A DNA stretch of 64,000 nt. Origin: Sycobia sp. Sy_11 (taxonomy: Eukaryota > Arthropoda > Insecta > Hymenoptera > Epichrysomallidae). Shown piece by piece: positions 39,601 through 50,969 of this stretch. The position numbers and the translations under genes are program-made. The notes beneath the pieces were generated by a model. The model ran no database searches and was not told the DNA's origin. It saw only the letters and a list, made by a program, of their open reading frames with translations. How positions within the stretch are numbered: the first letter of the stretch is position 1; each line of letters begins with the position of its first letter. The stretch lies in contig JACCIC010000028.1 of NCBI GenBank assembly GCA_018907035.1, forward strand, positions 3,964,501 through 4,028,500, in the 5' to 3' direction.

Positions 39601-40807
39601 CCAAAAGCAGCACTAGTACCAGTGCTACTGAAAGTACGTATAAATTTTGTAATTTAATCTGCTTATAGACAGCTTTTTAGTAGTTTTTTTTAACTATCTT
39701 ACAAGGAAAAACCACAATATTTATATGACGGAGTTGGTCCAGACTGAGTAAAATAACTTTAATTACATAGAAAATGCCCACACAAAGTTTTATAGCTTAA
39801 TGTTCTTCCATTCGAAAGACATACATTTTTTCTCACACCAGTTACTTGACCCTTATTAAATTGTATATTTTGTATACTTTATAGAATTTTTTAACAAGAA
39901 TCCTTAATTTTAATCCCGTTTGAAAAAAAATATTCATTTTAAAGAAAAAACATAATGAAACCATGTTCGTAAATGTATAGTTTCTAAGTTGTTTATCGAA
40001 GTTCAATCAAATTTGAAGATATTAACAAACAATTAATTTATTATGCTGAGGTGAGCAACCCTAGTTAAACTTCAATCTACAGTAATTAAGAAATTACACC
40101 TTCTTGGACATATATTCATTAGAACTATTAAGTTTTGAAATGTTATTCTTTTATTAAATTAAATTTATTTATATTTTATTTAAATTTGTTACATTAAATT
40201 TTTTTTTAAAAAATTGGCTTTACTGTACGTGCAATTAAAATAGAGGAAATTACTAATTTTCTAGTAAGTAATCATATTTTGCGAATGGGAGATCATTAAG
40301 TCCTAAAACTTTACAGAACGCGTTTTAGATTTAACGAGTTACATTATTGAATCTAAACCAAATCCGACATCCAAATGTCGTGACCTCTTCTTGTTCAGCA
40401 TTTTATCTTTATTATTCAAATTCATGCTAATTTTTAAAAATGTTGTATAATTAAGTATATTTATCTTCTGTACTTTGTGTTTGCTCTTAAAACATTTATT
40501 TTTATATCTCACACCGACTCCCTTTTATTAGAAAGTTATTTCAGTATTATTTTTAATACTAATTAACTAATATCATTTTGCTGTAATTGTATAAAAGATT
40601 TCTATTAATAGATAAATCATAAAAATGTGCTCTTGTTAATAATTATTGTTGTTATTCTTGTGATTCTTAAATGTTTTATATGTATAGTAAAATTTAATGT
40701 ATGTATGTATGTATGTATGTATGTATGTATGTATGTATGTATATAATTTCAAATTTATAATAAACCATAATTTTAGTTTACCTAATTTTAAATTAAATTG
40801 CTTAGAA

Positions 40808-40889
<82 letters not shown>

Positions 40890-43800
40890 TTTTTTGTTTT
40901 TTAATAAAAATTTATTGGAAAAAAAAATAAAATTTTTTATAACATTTTGACGCATGTATACATAGAGCCTTTTTAACAATTATACATTATAACTATGAAT
41001 TATATATTTTATAGTTTCATGATTTGGAAATTCTTTATCATAATTATCTACTAATATATAATAGTAATTTTTAAATACTTATATTATATTTAATAAAATT
41101 AAAATTTGATAAATATGATTATAATATTAATTTATTAATTAGAACATGCATAATTGGGAGGGGATATACGAAATTATTTTAAAAGTTTTATTGCATATGT
41201 AAAATCTGACGATAGTGCATTTAAATAAACATCTTTGTATTAGCATAGTAGAAATTATGATTGAGAAATTATAGTCTTCGTAGACTAGGCTAATGTTAAA
41301 TATATTGCACGCATTTTGCATGTCTAGAGTATTGTTTGGATAGAATTTAATATTTTATTTCAAGCCTTTCTAACCAAAAGTTGTATCTGCTTTTATTTTA
41401 TAAATAATTTGAATTTTTAAATTTCCAATTTTTTCAAATTTACTAGTGTAGCATTTTCTTTTGTATATTATGTAAATAAATATTACATAATAAAATGTAA
41501 TAAAAATTCTAGTATGTTTGTTTATATTCTACTAGATCAATGATTAAATATAGTTTAGTGTATTGATCTAAAAGTAAGATGCATTATTTTTATAATTTTA
41601 AAAATTCGCAAATGAAAACTTTATACATATTGAAAAATTTTAGTTTTCTGTTATAACTTATAAAAACTTAATATTTTTATGAGTTTTCTTGAAAAATTTG
41701 ATTATATTCATAATCTTTATGAAAACTGATACTTTTTAAAATTTCATTGAATGTGAATATTTACAGTTTTTGTTTCACAAAATATTGAGTATAGAAAACT
41801 AAAATTACACAAAGCATATATAAAAATAATATTTAAGAAATTGTCAGTTCTCTATTTATAATATTGAATAAATAAATTTTTATAAGATATTATTCATACA
41901 TAGTATATTTCATTATGAAGTATAAGTGTAATATTTTTATGAAAACTCCACATTTTTCAATATTATTTTTAAGGCCTCGTAAAATTTATGTGCGAATTTT
42001 TAGTAGAAAATTCAATTCACGTATTCATTATAATTATTTTGGAAATTGAATCTTATCGTACGGTTTTAAGTAAAATACTATAGTACAAAAATTTACTTAT
42101 TATAAAATAAAACCACAAAAAACCTTCAGTGCTTATGTTTTACATATTATAAGAAAGTGTCAGTAAATAATGAATTATTAGTTTACATAATAAACCGCAA
42201 AAACTTCATTTAATAATTTGTATAAGATATTCATAGGCATTAGTCTATAAAATTTCCCTTTATTATATATATTGTAATTTTCCTTTTTATGATATGTAAC
42301 TATAAAAGATCTTAAGAATTGTAAAATAATTAATAGGAAAATCTTACTATCACAGCAATGTAAGCAGTCCCTGTTCGAATCTATTTTTTCAGGAAATGTT
42401 CGTAAAATACTTGATCTAGTTTAATTTATAAAAAAATTAATTCATTTTGTATTTGATTCACATTTTGTCAAGACATTCGTCAAATCTTTGTTTTTAAGTC
42501 ACAATATTTAATAAAATAAAATAGTGAATTGAAATATTGCGTACCAGAAACGATTTACGTAAAAGCTCTATTTGATTTTTTAAAAGCAGGTACTAATAGA
42601 GATTTCAGTTTACTAAAACTGTAACATAAAAGAAATGTTGTATATGAATAGTTCAAAAGAAATGTATATCTTTCCAAATGAAGATTTATGTATCCTTCAA
42701 GTTTGCGTTAGCGAGTGAGAATTTTCAGCTAGTTTTTATTAATTGTAAACAGATGAGGTTTCAAATACACCACCTACTGAAGAGCAGAGGGCTACTGCAT
42801 CCATTTCAGAAAGAGACGTTTGTAGGCAGCTTCGACATCAGCTTCAAGAGATGATAACTGCTGTTGAATCTGTTGTCGAAGCTGCTTGTCAAGATATGAA
42901 CACAAATGAAGAAATAATAGGTAAATTATATATAATTAATAAGTTATTTATTATGCAATAAACTAATGATCATGAATAACTGTAATTATTTTATAATATT
43001 ATCTCGAATTACTCTCAAAATAACTAAGCATTGAAAGGATTCAAAGCAAAATGACTGCCATTACAATTTATGTCCCTTCCTCCTTTATATTTATTAATAA
43101 TATACGACAATTGTAAAACATGATAACAATGAATGTTTGCTGTGCAATATATTTGTAAACTTTTTAGTTTTTATCATTTTATGCATTTAGCGAGCGCGAG
43201 TCAGCTATAAATTTAAAGTTTAAGAGTATCAATTTCTATAAAGTATTAATGTATTAAACTGTTTATAGGAGATATGGAAGTTACAGTGCAGGAAGAAGAT
43301 CGACCTCCTCCACCCCAGGAAGAACAGTCCGCCACTCAAAGAGATTCTCAAACTTTGGCACTGAGTGCGGCCACTGAAATAGCTGAAAGCCTTGTCGATT
43401 CTGTACTTGGTACATCTGCAGCTGAAGCTTCTAGAATGCAAAGTAAAAACTCAAATAAAAATTTGATTTTTGTATAATGATTTAATGCCTTTTTTAGTTT
43501 CAACTAAGTAAAGAATGACTATATTGTGAATTGTCTTAACCCAATATAATGTGGAAGGAATTATTTATTTATTAAACAAAAATTTATCAAATTATTTTTA
43601 TAGGACAACAACAATCTGAGAGACCAGCTGAAGGATCATCTACAACAGAAAATTCTGAAGTATGGACACCTGCAGAACTTGTAGATTTTAGTCAAAGTTC
43701 TAGCAACGATTTGTCTAGAGAAAATAGTATGCCAATTGATTGGATAAGAACATTATTAACTGACGACAATATTGAAGCCAATAGTGAAAGAATGTAAATT

Positions 43801-44881
43801 ATATTTTTATATACTTAAAAAAAAATCCCGTTTAAATAATTATTTTTAAGATTTTTAATTTTTTTAAATGTTAAGTTTATCATTAATAATGTTTGTTTAT
43901 AATTAATTTCCAAATTCAAACTTAGGGTACTTTAACAGTTACATTGCTTATTTCAGTGTAAATGCAACAAATCAAGATACAGCATCATCAATGTTAGCAA
44001 CTGCAAGTATTCCTCAGTTAGAGCAACAAGCTGAGCCGAATACTACACCAACTATACAAGAAGAAAATGCACAAGCTGAACCATCAAATGATTTAGCTGC
44101 AGGTACCAACCAAGAACAAGAATCGGCATCTCAACAACCGGCGTCACAAGAAGCAAGCAATCCAGTAATTGTTTCACAAGAACATATACTTGATGGCGTT
44201 GATCCATCATTCCTTGCAGCGTTACCCGAAGAAATGCGAGATGAAGTGATAGCAGAACAGTTACGATTACAAAGAATCAGACAAAGAGCGCAAGCAACCG
44301 TTGTCGAGGAACTCGCTGGTCCAGTTGAAGTCAATCCTGAATTTCTCGCTGCTCTACCACCAGCAATTCAAGAGGAAGTGCTAGCACAACAACGTTTAGA
44401 ACAACAAAGACATGCCGCTGCCTCAGCGAATCCTGAAGATCCAGTTGACGCCGCAGCATTTTTCCAGAATCTTCAGCCATCTCTGCGTCAAGCGGTAAAA
44501 ATACATTAAAAATGTTCTTTAAAGATATTAAAATGAAAATATCATCTATATCACTAGAGAAATTGATAAACACTGCATATTTGATTATTATTTTTAATAC
44601 ATCATGTTTTGAAAAATTGTAATATTTAATTAAATATATTAATAAATTGATCAGTCGTTTGGCTCAGGCATTAAAAGCATCAGACTGTTTACATTTGTTA
44701 AATGCTGCATTTTGCTTGTTGAGTCAAGGCTGATCAATGGCCTGAATTCGATTCTCGTCAGCCCAATTTTCGGAAGCACTTTACAAAATAGCATCTAACG
44801 AAGTTTTTGGTGGCGGGCACTGAACTATATATATATATATATATAAATGTGATTTAGTAAAAGCACTACCGGGCCTGTATA

Positions 44882-44949
<68 letters not shown>

Positions 44950-47900
44950 GTTTAAAAATGTCTTTTCTTTAGATTTTAACAGATATGGAAGAATCCCAAA
45001 TATCAGTACTTCCACCAGATTTAGCTCAGGAAGCACAAAATCTACGACGAGAATGGGAAGCTCGTAACAGACATATAATACATGAACGATTCCTCAATCA
45101 TGGAGGAGGCGCTGCTATTTCAAGTATCTTAAGAACTACAAATAGAGGTATACGCTTCTTATTTCCTAATCACCAAACAATATTTTAATAGTGAATCTAA
45201 AAAACAAATAGTAAGCATAACATGAATAATTGTAGGAAGGGGAGGTACTCGTTATGCGATTCAAGCAATGCCTCAACGAAGTCAGTGGAGTTCTTGGAAT
45301 AGAAGCGATACTTCTCTACCGTACCAAGGAGCTGCTGGTTTAAAATTACGTGGCAGACAATTACTTGACCATGAATCCATGGCTTGCTTACTAGTTTTAT
45401 TATTTATCGATGAACCGAAAATTAATACAATGAGGCTTCATAAAGTCATCAGGAATTTATGCTATCATGGAAGTACAAGAGAGTGGATTGTTAAAGCTTT
45501 GCTAAATATCATGGAAAGAAGTAATGATGAAAATAAAGACATTTTTAGTGATTTTGCTGGAAAGTTTAGAAGGAAAGGATCCCATTTAGCCATGGAATAT
45601 TGGTATACATTTAAACAAAAAATTTGTTAATTTTCTATTACCTTTAACAATATTGATGAATTTCAATTGATAATTAATGTTTTGTCTTCCAGCTCGCCAA
45701 AAGCCAGTGATACTAGAAATAATACTCAATCTTGGTTGAACATCAGCATTGATGCAGCTCTAGGTAGCAGGGCAAACGTTTTTCACATTTTAAAGCATGG
45801 AGGTAAAAAATCTGAAAGACAAGGTCACAACATCAGTATACACCCTCAAGCTGCTCCTACAGTTTGCCGGTATGATTATTTTTACTGAAATAATAATTAT
45901 AATTATAATTATAAATATGATTATAATTACTGAAAATTAAAGAAAAAGTGATTTCTACTTAGATTTTTTAAATTTAATTATAGGCATACGTTGGACTTAC
46001 TGATATCTTTAGCTAAAAGTTTTCCTGGATATTTTGTTCCAATAAAATCAAAAGAAACAGAAGAAAAAGAAAAAGAAAAAGAAAGTAGTCCCAATAAAGA
46101 AGAAACTGGAGCTAAACCAAAGACCACAACAAAGCCTGGTAAAAGTGATTCTCCTGATTTTTGGGATATGTTACTTCGTCTTGACTCATGTGCTTCTAAA
46201 AAAGGGAAATCCGTGGCGCGTACGCATTCTAACACAAATTTGGGCACTGAGCCTGAACAATCTGTTATATCATTCGAAGCTTCTGCTTTTGGACAACTAA
46301 TTTCAATGTTACATTGGTCAGTAGTAAAACGTAGCAGTCAATTAACGGATAAACTTCTGCGGTTATTATCGCTAATATCAATAGGACTTACCGAAGTCCA
46401 TCCCAGTCGTCGACAAGAAGAGGCAGCAAAGAACAAGAAAACCACTGAGGCTAATAAAGATTGGAGTATAGCAGCACCCGAAAATCATATTAAACTAGCC
46501 GTTCAAGTGTTAACAAGTAAAAGTTGTTCTGAAGAAGGCTTGGAAGATGCAACTGCCCTGCTGCTTAATTTATCTCATTGTCCCGATCCAACGCGACAAC
46601 TGGTAATTAATATAACCATGATATTTTCAGTTATATCCTTTTCACAAATTGTCTCCACCTATATTAGATAGTTTACATATCAAAGTCGGTATATATACAA
46701 GTCAGATTTGGAATTTGAGAACGTCGAGCTTAGTCTAACAGATAGTCAAAGCACTAACAGAGCCCAAGAACATAATCATAACATATTTATATTGTTTTCT
46801 CGGCGTCCCGCACGCCATAAATTCAAGCTCGAGGTTCTCGCCATCGAAATTAGACATGTTTCTATACCATGAACTATTGAAAGTACCAAGAAAAAAATAG
46901 ATACCATATCCCCCAAAAAATTTTAATGTATAATTTAATTTTATTGCAGATATTAAAATTACTTTTGGAAGGAGCAATGCAGTTAGCTAATATGGTTTGT
47001 GAGCATATCAACGACTTAATGATGGAGCTTAAGGTACTGAACTGTGAATTGAATAGAAGAAACTCTTTAGAAGAACAACCTTCAACAAGTGCTAATGGTT
47101 CGAGCAAAGGTTTTCTTTTAGATAGGTGCGTTACCTTTTTTGTAAAAATAATTATTTTGCATTTAAGCATTTTGCAAATTATATATATTTGATAATTAAT
47201 ACTTCATAGGTTTACTAATGACAACGTTGTAATCACGGCCTCCACAAAACTCAAAGCTGGAAGCGATCTTCAGCTGCCATCCATGAGTGCACTGGTCAGC
47301 AAAACGTCTAGTCAAGCCTTTTTCTTGCGCATTTTAAAAGTCATTGTACAAATACGCGAGGCTGTACGTCACGCAAATAGTAAAAAGAATGCTGAAAGCA
47401 ACAACACCAACCCCGCTCCATCTACCGAAACAGCAATGGAAACTACACCTACGAGTAGTAATGCTCCGGAAGCAACGAGCAATGATAACGCTGCTGATAC
47501 TGACGCAATAGCGATGGATACGACTCAAGCAACTACACCAAGTTCGTATATGTTTTAATTGATAATTTACAAATTAATAATATAATCACATATTTTGATA
47601 AATGTTATTGTGTTACATTGTTAAAAAATCTAATTGTGAAATAATAAAATATCTTAGTCTTCAATTTATTTTTTATCATTATAGCTGATGCAGTAACAGT
47701 CGCCACGCCTGCTCCTTTAGATGTGGTTCCAAAAGCCTCTAGCTCTCCGTCTGCAGAAGATGAAGATAAATCAGCTCTACCACTATTAAGTGAGAGCCTT
47801 ATTTTAGATAATTTGTGGGAGACATTAAGCGCTTGTCTTCTTGAACTCGAACATACGCCTGACCATCATGCAGTCCTTGTACTTCAACCTGCGGTAGAGG

Positions 47901-49984
47901 CCTTCTTTCTTGTTCATTCATCTTCAAGCACACCATCTCGTGATCGTAATAACGATAATAATACTGAAAATTTGGAAGTTGTCGCAGAAATTGCACCCGT
48001 TTCACCAATATATTCAGATAATGAGGCACAGGGTCAACATGTTGATCCCGCAGCTGTTGCAGGAGCAGCAACTACTGGTACAGCTAATATTGCTGCTAGT
48101 TCTACTCCTTCTACAGTTACGCCTCACACATGGGATGCAAATGCAACAACACAAAAGGTTTTGCCGCCTGATCAATTAAAGTTCCTCAAATTTGCCGGTA
48201 AAGTCTTTTCTAATTATAAAACATTTACTAAAATTCTTTTTATTGTTTTTTAAAACAATGTATTTTATGCATTGGAAATCAATTTTAATCAGTCTACATA
48301 TTCCACTTTAGAAACTCACAGGACAGTTTTGAACCAAATATTGCGACAAACAACGACTCATTTAGCAGATGGACCCTTTTCAGTACTAGTGGATCATACT
48401 AGAGTTTTAGATTTTGATGTTAAGCGAAGGTACTTTAGAACAGAATTGGAACGAATGGATGAAGGTATTCGGAGAGAGGAATTGGCTGTTCACGTTCGTC
48501 GAAGTCACGTTTTTGAAGACTCGTTTAGAGAACTTCATCGTAGAAATGCAGATGAATGGAAAAATCGGTTTTACATTGTATTTGAAGGTTAGTTAGATTC
48601 ACTAAATTCTTTTATATCATTAATTTAAAAAAAAAAGGTTCTTGAACGTTATGTATATTATTATAATATAGGCGAAGAAGGTCAAGATGCAGGAGGATTA
48701 TTACGAGAATGGTATGTTATTATTTCAAGAGAAATCTTCAACCCTATGTACGCCTTGTTCACAGTTAGTCCTGGAGATCGTGTTACATACATGATAAATT
48801 CTTCATCTCATTGCAATCCAAATCACTTGAGTTATTATAAGTTTGTTGGCAGAGTTATTGCAAAAGCTATATATGATAATAAGCTTTTAGAATGCTACTT
48901 TACACGTAGTTTTTACAAACATATATTAGGTATACTCGTTAAACATACAGATATGGAAAGTGAAGATTACAGCTTCTATAAAGGTCTTGTTTATTTGACT
49001 GAACATAATATTTCTGATTTGGGATCTGAATTAACTTTTTCAACTGAGGTACAGTATAAACTCGTAAAATTTTGATGAATTTTAATTTATAATACATTAT
49101 AATTTTATGTAATACATAGGTTAACGAGTTCGGTGTTAACGACGTACGTGATTTAATAACAAACGGACGAAATATTGTAGTTACCGAAGAAACTAAACTT
49201 GAATACATTCGTTTGGTTTGTCAAATGAAAATGACAGGAGCCATTCGTAAACAGTGAGTAATTTTTTAAGCTTATACTCATTAAACATTGTGAATTTATA
49301 TAATGATTATAGAAAATGTAACAAATATTTTTGGAAATGAAAATGATGAAAATTATATTAATACCATAATATTTTTACAGACTCAATGCATTTTTAGAAG
49401 GATTTTATGACATTATTCCGAAACGTCTTATTTCTATTTTTAATGAACAAGAACTTGAATTGCTAATTAGTGGTTTACCAAATGTGGACATTGAAGATTT
49501 AAAAGCTAACACAGAATATCACAAGTACAGTCCGACATCTTTACAGGTATGACATTTATATACTAATATTTATAGAAGAATTTTTTATCGATATAATATT
49601 TATATTCTTCAATAATAGATTCAATGGTTTTGGCGCGCTTTGCGAGGTTTTGATCAAGCAGATCGTGCTAAGTTTTTACAATTCGTCACGGGAACTTCGA
49701 AAGTTCCACTTCAAGGCTTTGGTGCTCTTGAAGGCATGAATGGGGTGCAAAAGTTCCAAATTCATCGAGACGATCGAAATACAGATAGACTGCCCTCAGC
49801 CCACACATGGTAATTTAATAACTAAAACATTCAATTTTGCGAAAGATAGGAAATTTTACTAAATTTACTTTAAATTTTTAGTTTCAATCAATTAGATCTA
49901 CCAGTTTACGAGACTTATGACAAGCTACGTAGTAATTTATTGAAAGCAATTCACGAATGCAGCGAAGGATTCGGATTTGCGTAA
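26495..49984 (+). CDS. HUWE1: HECT-type E3 ubiquitin ligase HUWE1 (complete, one apparent frameshift)
   Basis: HUWE1 is a giant HECT ligase that ubiquitinates proteins such as p53, MCL1, MYC and histones in mammals. Thirty-five coding exons joined by hand keep frame to about 4,324 residues (human 4,374). The N-terminal armadillo-like region (DUF908/DUF913) is recognised by [18 protein letters not shown] and [28 protein letters not shown], an acidic tract, three UBM-like repeats and the HECT domain follow in the family order. The catalytic cysteine is in LPSAHTCFNQLDLP, 34 residues from the end. The start [10 protein letters not shown] matches vertebrate MKVDRTKLKK. After that the A-run at 26519-26524 has one A too many: as given, a stop follows, but with five A residues the frame reads LKKCTSEV into a strong GTAATT donor. 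The 3' end FGFA-stop matches the family end. The exon map is a separate entry. Confidence 0.97.
27628..27691 (+). repeat. Two adjacent perfect stem-loops in HUWE1 intron 4
   Basis: First, ATAAGTCA (27628-27635) pairs with TGACTTAT (27643-27650) over a 7-nt loop. Second, 27655-27671 pairs with 27675-27691 (17 bp, AATATGATTAAAAATTT) over a 3-nt loop. The intron is only about 200 nt. Confidence 0.6.
31290..32024 (+). other. HUWE1 intron 10
   Basis: This 735-bp intron has a less AT-skewed central part (about 31530-31900, containing CACCGCGTTCGAAG) than other introns of this gene. It might be an old repeat insertion. I could not identify it. Confidence 0.4.
33316..33432 (+). other. HUWE1: UBA domain of HUWE1
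   Basis: [17 protein letters not shown] through TDYLLTNP has the ubiquitin-associated MGF signature and three-helix spacing. It spans residues about 1417-1455 and binds ubiquitin in the family. Confidence 0.9.
33580..33603. repeat. (TA)n microsatellite
   Basis: Short TA run in HUWE1 intron 13. Confidence 0.9.
33689..33745 (+). other. HUWE1: UIM of HUWE1
   Basis: [15 protein letters not shown] is a ubiquitin-interacting motif (acidic stretch, then A-x-x-x-S core), residues about 1480-1495. Confidence 0.85.
34399..34602 (+). other. HUWE1: WWE domain of HUWE1
   Basis: [19 protein letters not shown] through [11 protein letters not shown] carries the W/W spacing of WWE folds. In other proteins these bind poly-ADP-ribose or mediate protein contacts. 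Confidence 0.85.
36454..37135 (+). other. HUWE1 intron 14
   Basis: AT-rich intron with a T-homopolymer. I saw nothing else in it. Confidence 0.6.
37704..37912 (+). mobile_element. tRNA-Thr-derived SINE, copy B (fuller length)
   Basis: It carries a tRNA-like head: GGCC acceptor-like ends, A-box-like GACTTGATCGCTAGAGC, anticodon-loop-like CTAGTAA (AGT, Thr), GATCCGAGTTCAAATCCC B box. A unique body and an A12 tail follow. It lies in HUWE1 intron 15, same orientation as the gene, with the tail about 45 bp upstream of the exon 16 acceptor. Its 5' 13 nt GAGGCCTACGATG are complementary, with one G-T-type difference, to CATCGTAGACCTC at 37831-37843. Confidence 0.88.
37966..38102 (+). other. HUWE1: Acidic tract of HUWE1
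   Basis: Asp/Glu/Ser-rich low-complexity stretch encoded largely by GAA/GAT repeats. The same position in human HUWE1 is also acidic. Confidence 0.85.
40698..40742. repeat. (ATGT)n microsatellite
   Basis: About 11 ATGT tetranucleotides in HUWE1 intron 18. Confidence 0.95.
40811..40887. repeat. (CT)n-(TA)n compound microsatellite
   Basis: About 15 CT units are followed by about 23 TA units. Confidence 0.95.
44652..44885 (+). mobile_element. Second SINE-like family with tRNA-like head and (TA)n tail
   Basis: The A-box-like block TGGCTCAGGCATTAAAAGCA (44660-44680) is followed by B-box-like GAATTCGATTCT at 44744-44755, then a body and TA runs at 44826-44844 and from 44887. The sequence is unrelated to the tRNA-Thr SINE. 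It sits in HUWE1 intron 22. Exact ends are uncertain. Confidence 0.55.
44887..44947. repeat. (TA)n microsatellite
   Basis: About 30 TA units, possibly the expanded tail of the SINE-like element just upstream. It ends 25 bp before the exon 23 acceptor. Confidence 0.95.
48505..49984 (+). other. HUWE1: HECT catalytic domain of HUWE1
   Basis: The domain runs from [11 protein letters not shown] through the C terminus over six exons. It has [30 protein letters not shown], and [17 protein letters not shown] near the end. The active-site Cys codon is split by the last intron (TG at 49808-49809, T at 49882). It transfers ubiquitin through a Cys thioester. Confidence 0.95.
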
Positions 49985-50969
49985 ATTTATGCTGAAAAGA
50001 ACATAATCTTTCGTCGCAAATTTGTTTTCTATAATGTATTGCCTCTGCCTATTTGATGAAGCAAATTATATAACTGCGTGGTGTAACGAATATGAACTGT
50101 GCTTGAAGCTGAAACGAGTTCTTAAAAGTAATGGAATCAATCAATGTACATGCATATATTATAACGCGCATGTGTATATACATATACTACAGTGTACATA
50201 TATATGTATATATACATATGTATACATATATACGACTATGGTGTAATTATTGAAGATAACATTGAAAAAAATACTACACGATTTAGAGTTTATTTTGTTG
50301 AAAAGTTCTTTGAGGGGAAGAAAAAGGATGTGTGTGAAATATTGAAATAGCGAGGGTGATGAAGAGGAACTTAACGATAATTCCCAGCAAAATGGAATGG
50401 GAGAACTAAACTATAAGGCTAATCACATATAAGACTCTACAATAAGGTTTCTATATAAAGGAGCCAATTAGGCACCCTAGAATATCTTAAGAAATCTAAG
50501 CGATCAAGATTGTAATATACAGCACTCGAGAAAAAATCATTGGTGATATATTGCAAAAACAGATGTTTGGTAGTTTGCATATAGTTACAATGTGTGTGAA
50601 TGAACGCAGTGCAAGAAAAGGATTTCCTTAACAGTTTTACACGAATGTGAGAAAGTGAGAAAAATCTTAATCGAGTAAATAATAGAGTGAGCGAGAAATA
50701 AAGATAATTTTTGTGAAAATGGAAAGCCTAATTTACGAGAGAGAAAAAATATTAAGCCAAGGAAATTGCAATGTAAAATCTAAATAACCCATTTTATCCC
50801 TTTCTGATGAGAGTTATGATTGATTGTACACTATTAGTATTTATAATTCTAATTTTTATTAATGAATATTAATAGATATAGTAATTCTTAATTGATATCA
50901 TTTAAATATTAATAATTCAAAATGTGATGTTAAAAAGTGTAATTTTTTCCTTGAAATCTAGAAAATAAA
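49985..50969 (+). other. HUWE1: HUWE1 3' UTR
   Basis: This is noncoding sequence after the stop. Candidate polyadenylation signals AATAAA lie at 50697-50702 and 50964-50969. The true end depends on which is used. Confidence 0.55.
50964..50969 (+). terminator. Candidate polyadenylation signal for HUWE1
   Basis: AATAAA within GAAAATAAAGTTT. An alternative is at 50697-50702. Confidence 0.45.

Larger units (their letters stand above)
39634..42752 (+). other. HUWE1 intron 18
   Basis: At 3.1 kb this is the longest HUWE1 intron, very AT-rich, with (ATGT)n and (CT)n-(TA)n tracts. I saw no nested gene. Confidence 0.65.
44194..45063 (+). other. HUWE1: Three UBM-like repeats of HUWE1
   Basis: The repeats are [36 protein letters not shown] and, after an intron, [18 protein letters not shown]. 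Each has the L-P central pair typical of ubiquitin-binding motifs. The intron between the second and third holds a SINE-like element. Confidence 0.85.
26495..49984 (+). other. HUWE1: HUWE1 exon map
   Basis: Coding exons: 26495-26540, 26619-26837, 27232-27471, 27542-27604, 27806-28030, 28131-28402, 28521-28797, 29194-29835, 29947-30726, 30846-31289, 32025-32590, 32696-32933, 33079-33450, 33635-36453, 37136-37271, 37957-38495, 38592-38860, 39481-39633, 42753-42920, 43269-43442, 43604-43793, 43957-44494, 44973-45147, 45236-45602, 45693-45869, 45984-46602, 46950-47125, 47210-47541, 47685-48197, 48312-48587, 48672-49048, 49120-49253, 49381-49546, 49619-49809, 49882-49984. Sites are GT/AG throughout. 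The weakest donor is GTTCGT after 47541, chosen because the next exon needs phase 1. The longest intron is 39634-42752. Confidence 0.85.

Noticed and set aside
26495..49984. let-7/miR-98-like microRNAs in HUWE1 introns, as in vertebrates
   Set aside because: Looking through the introns by eye I saw no TGAGGTAG seed in a hairpin context.
50022..50246. 74-codon open frame after HUWE1
   Set aside because: It lies in the 3' UTR and runs into TA-rich repeats. It has no protein features.
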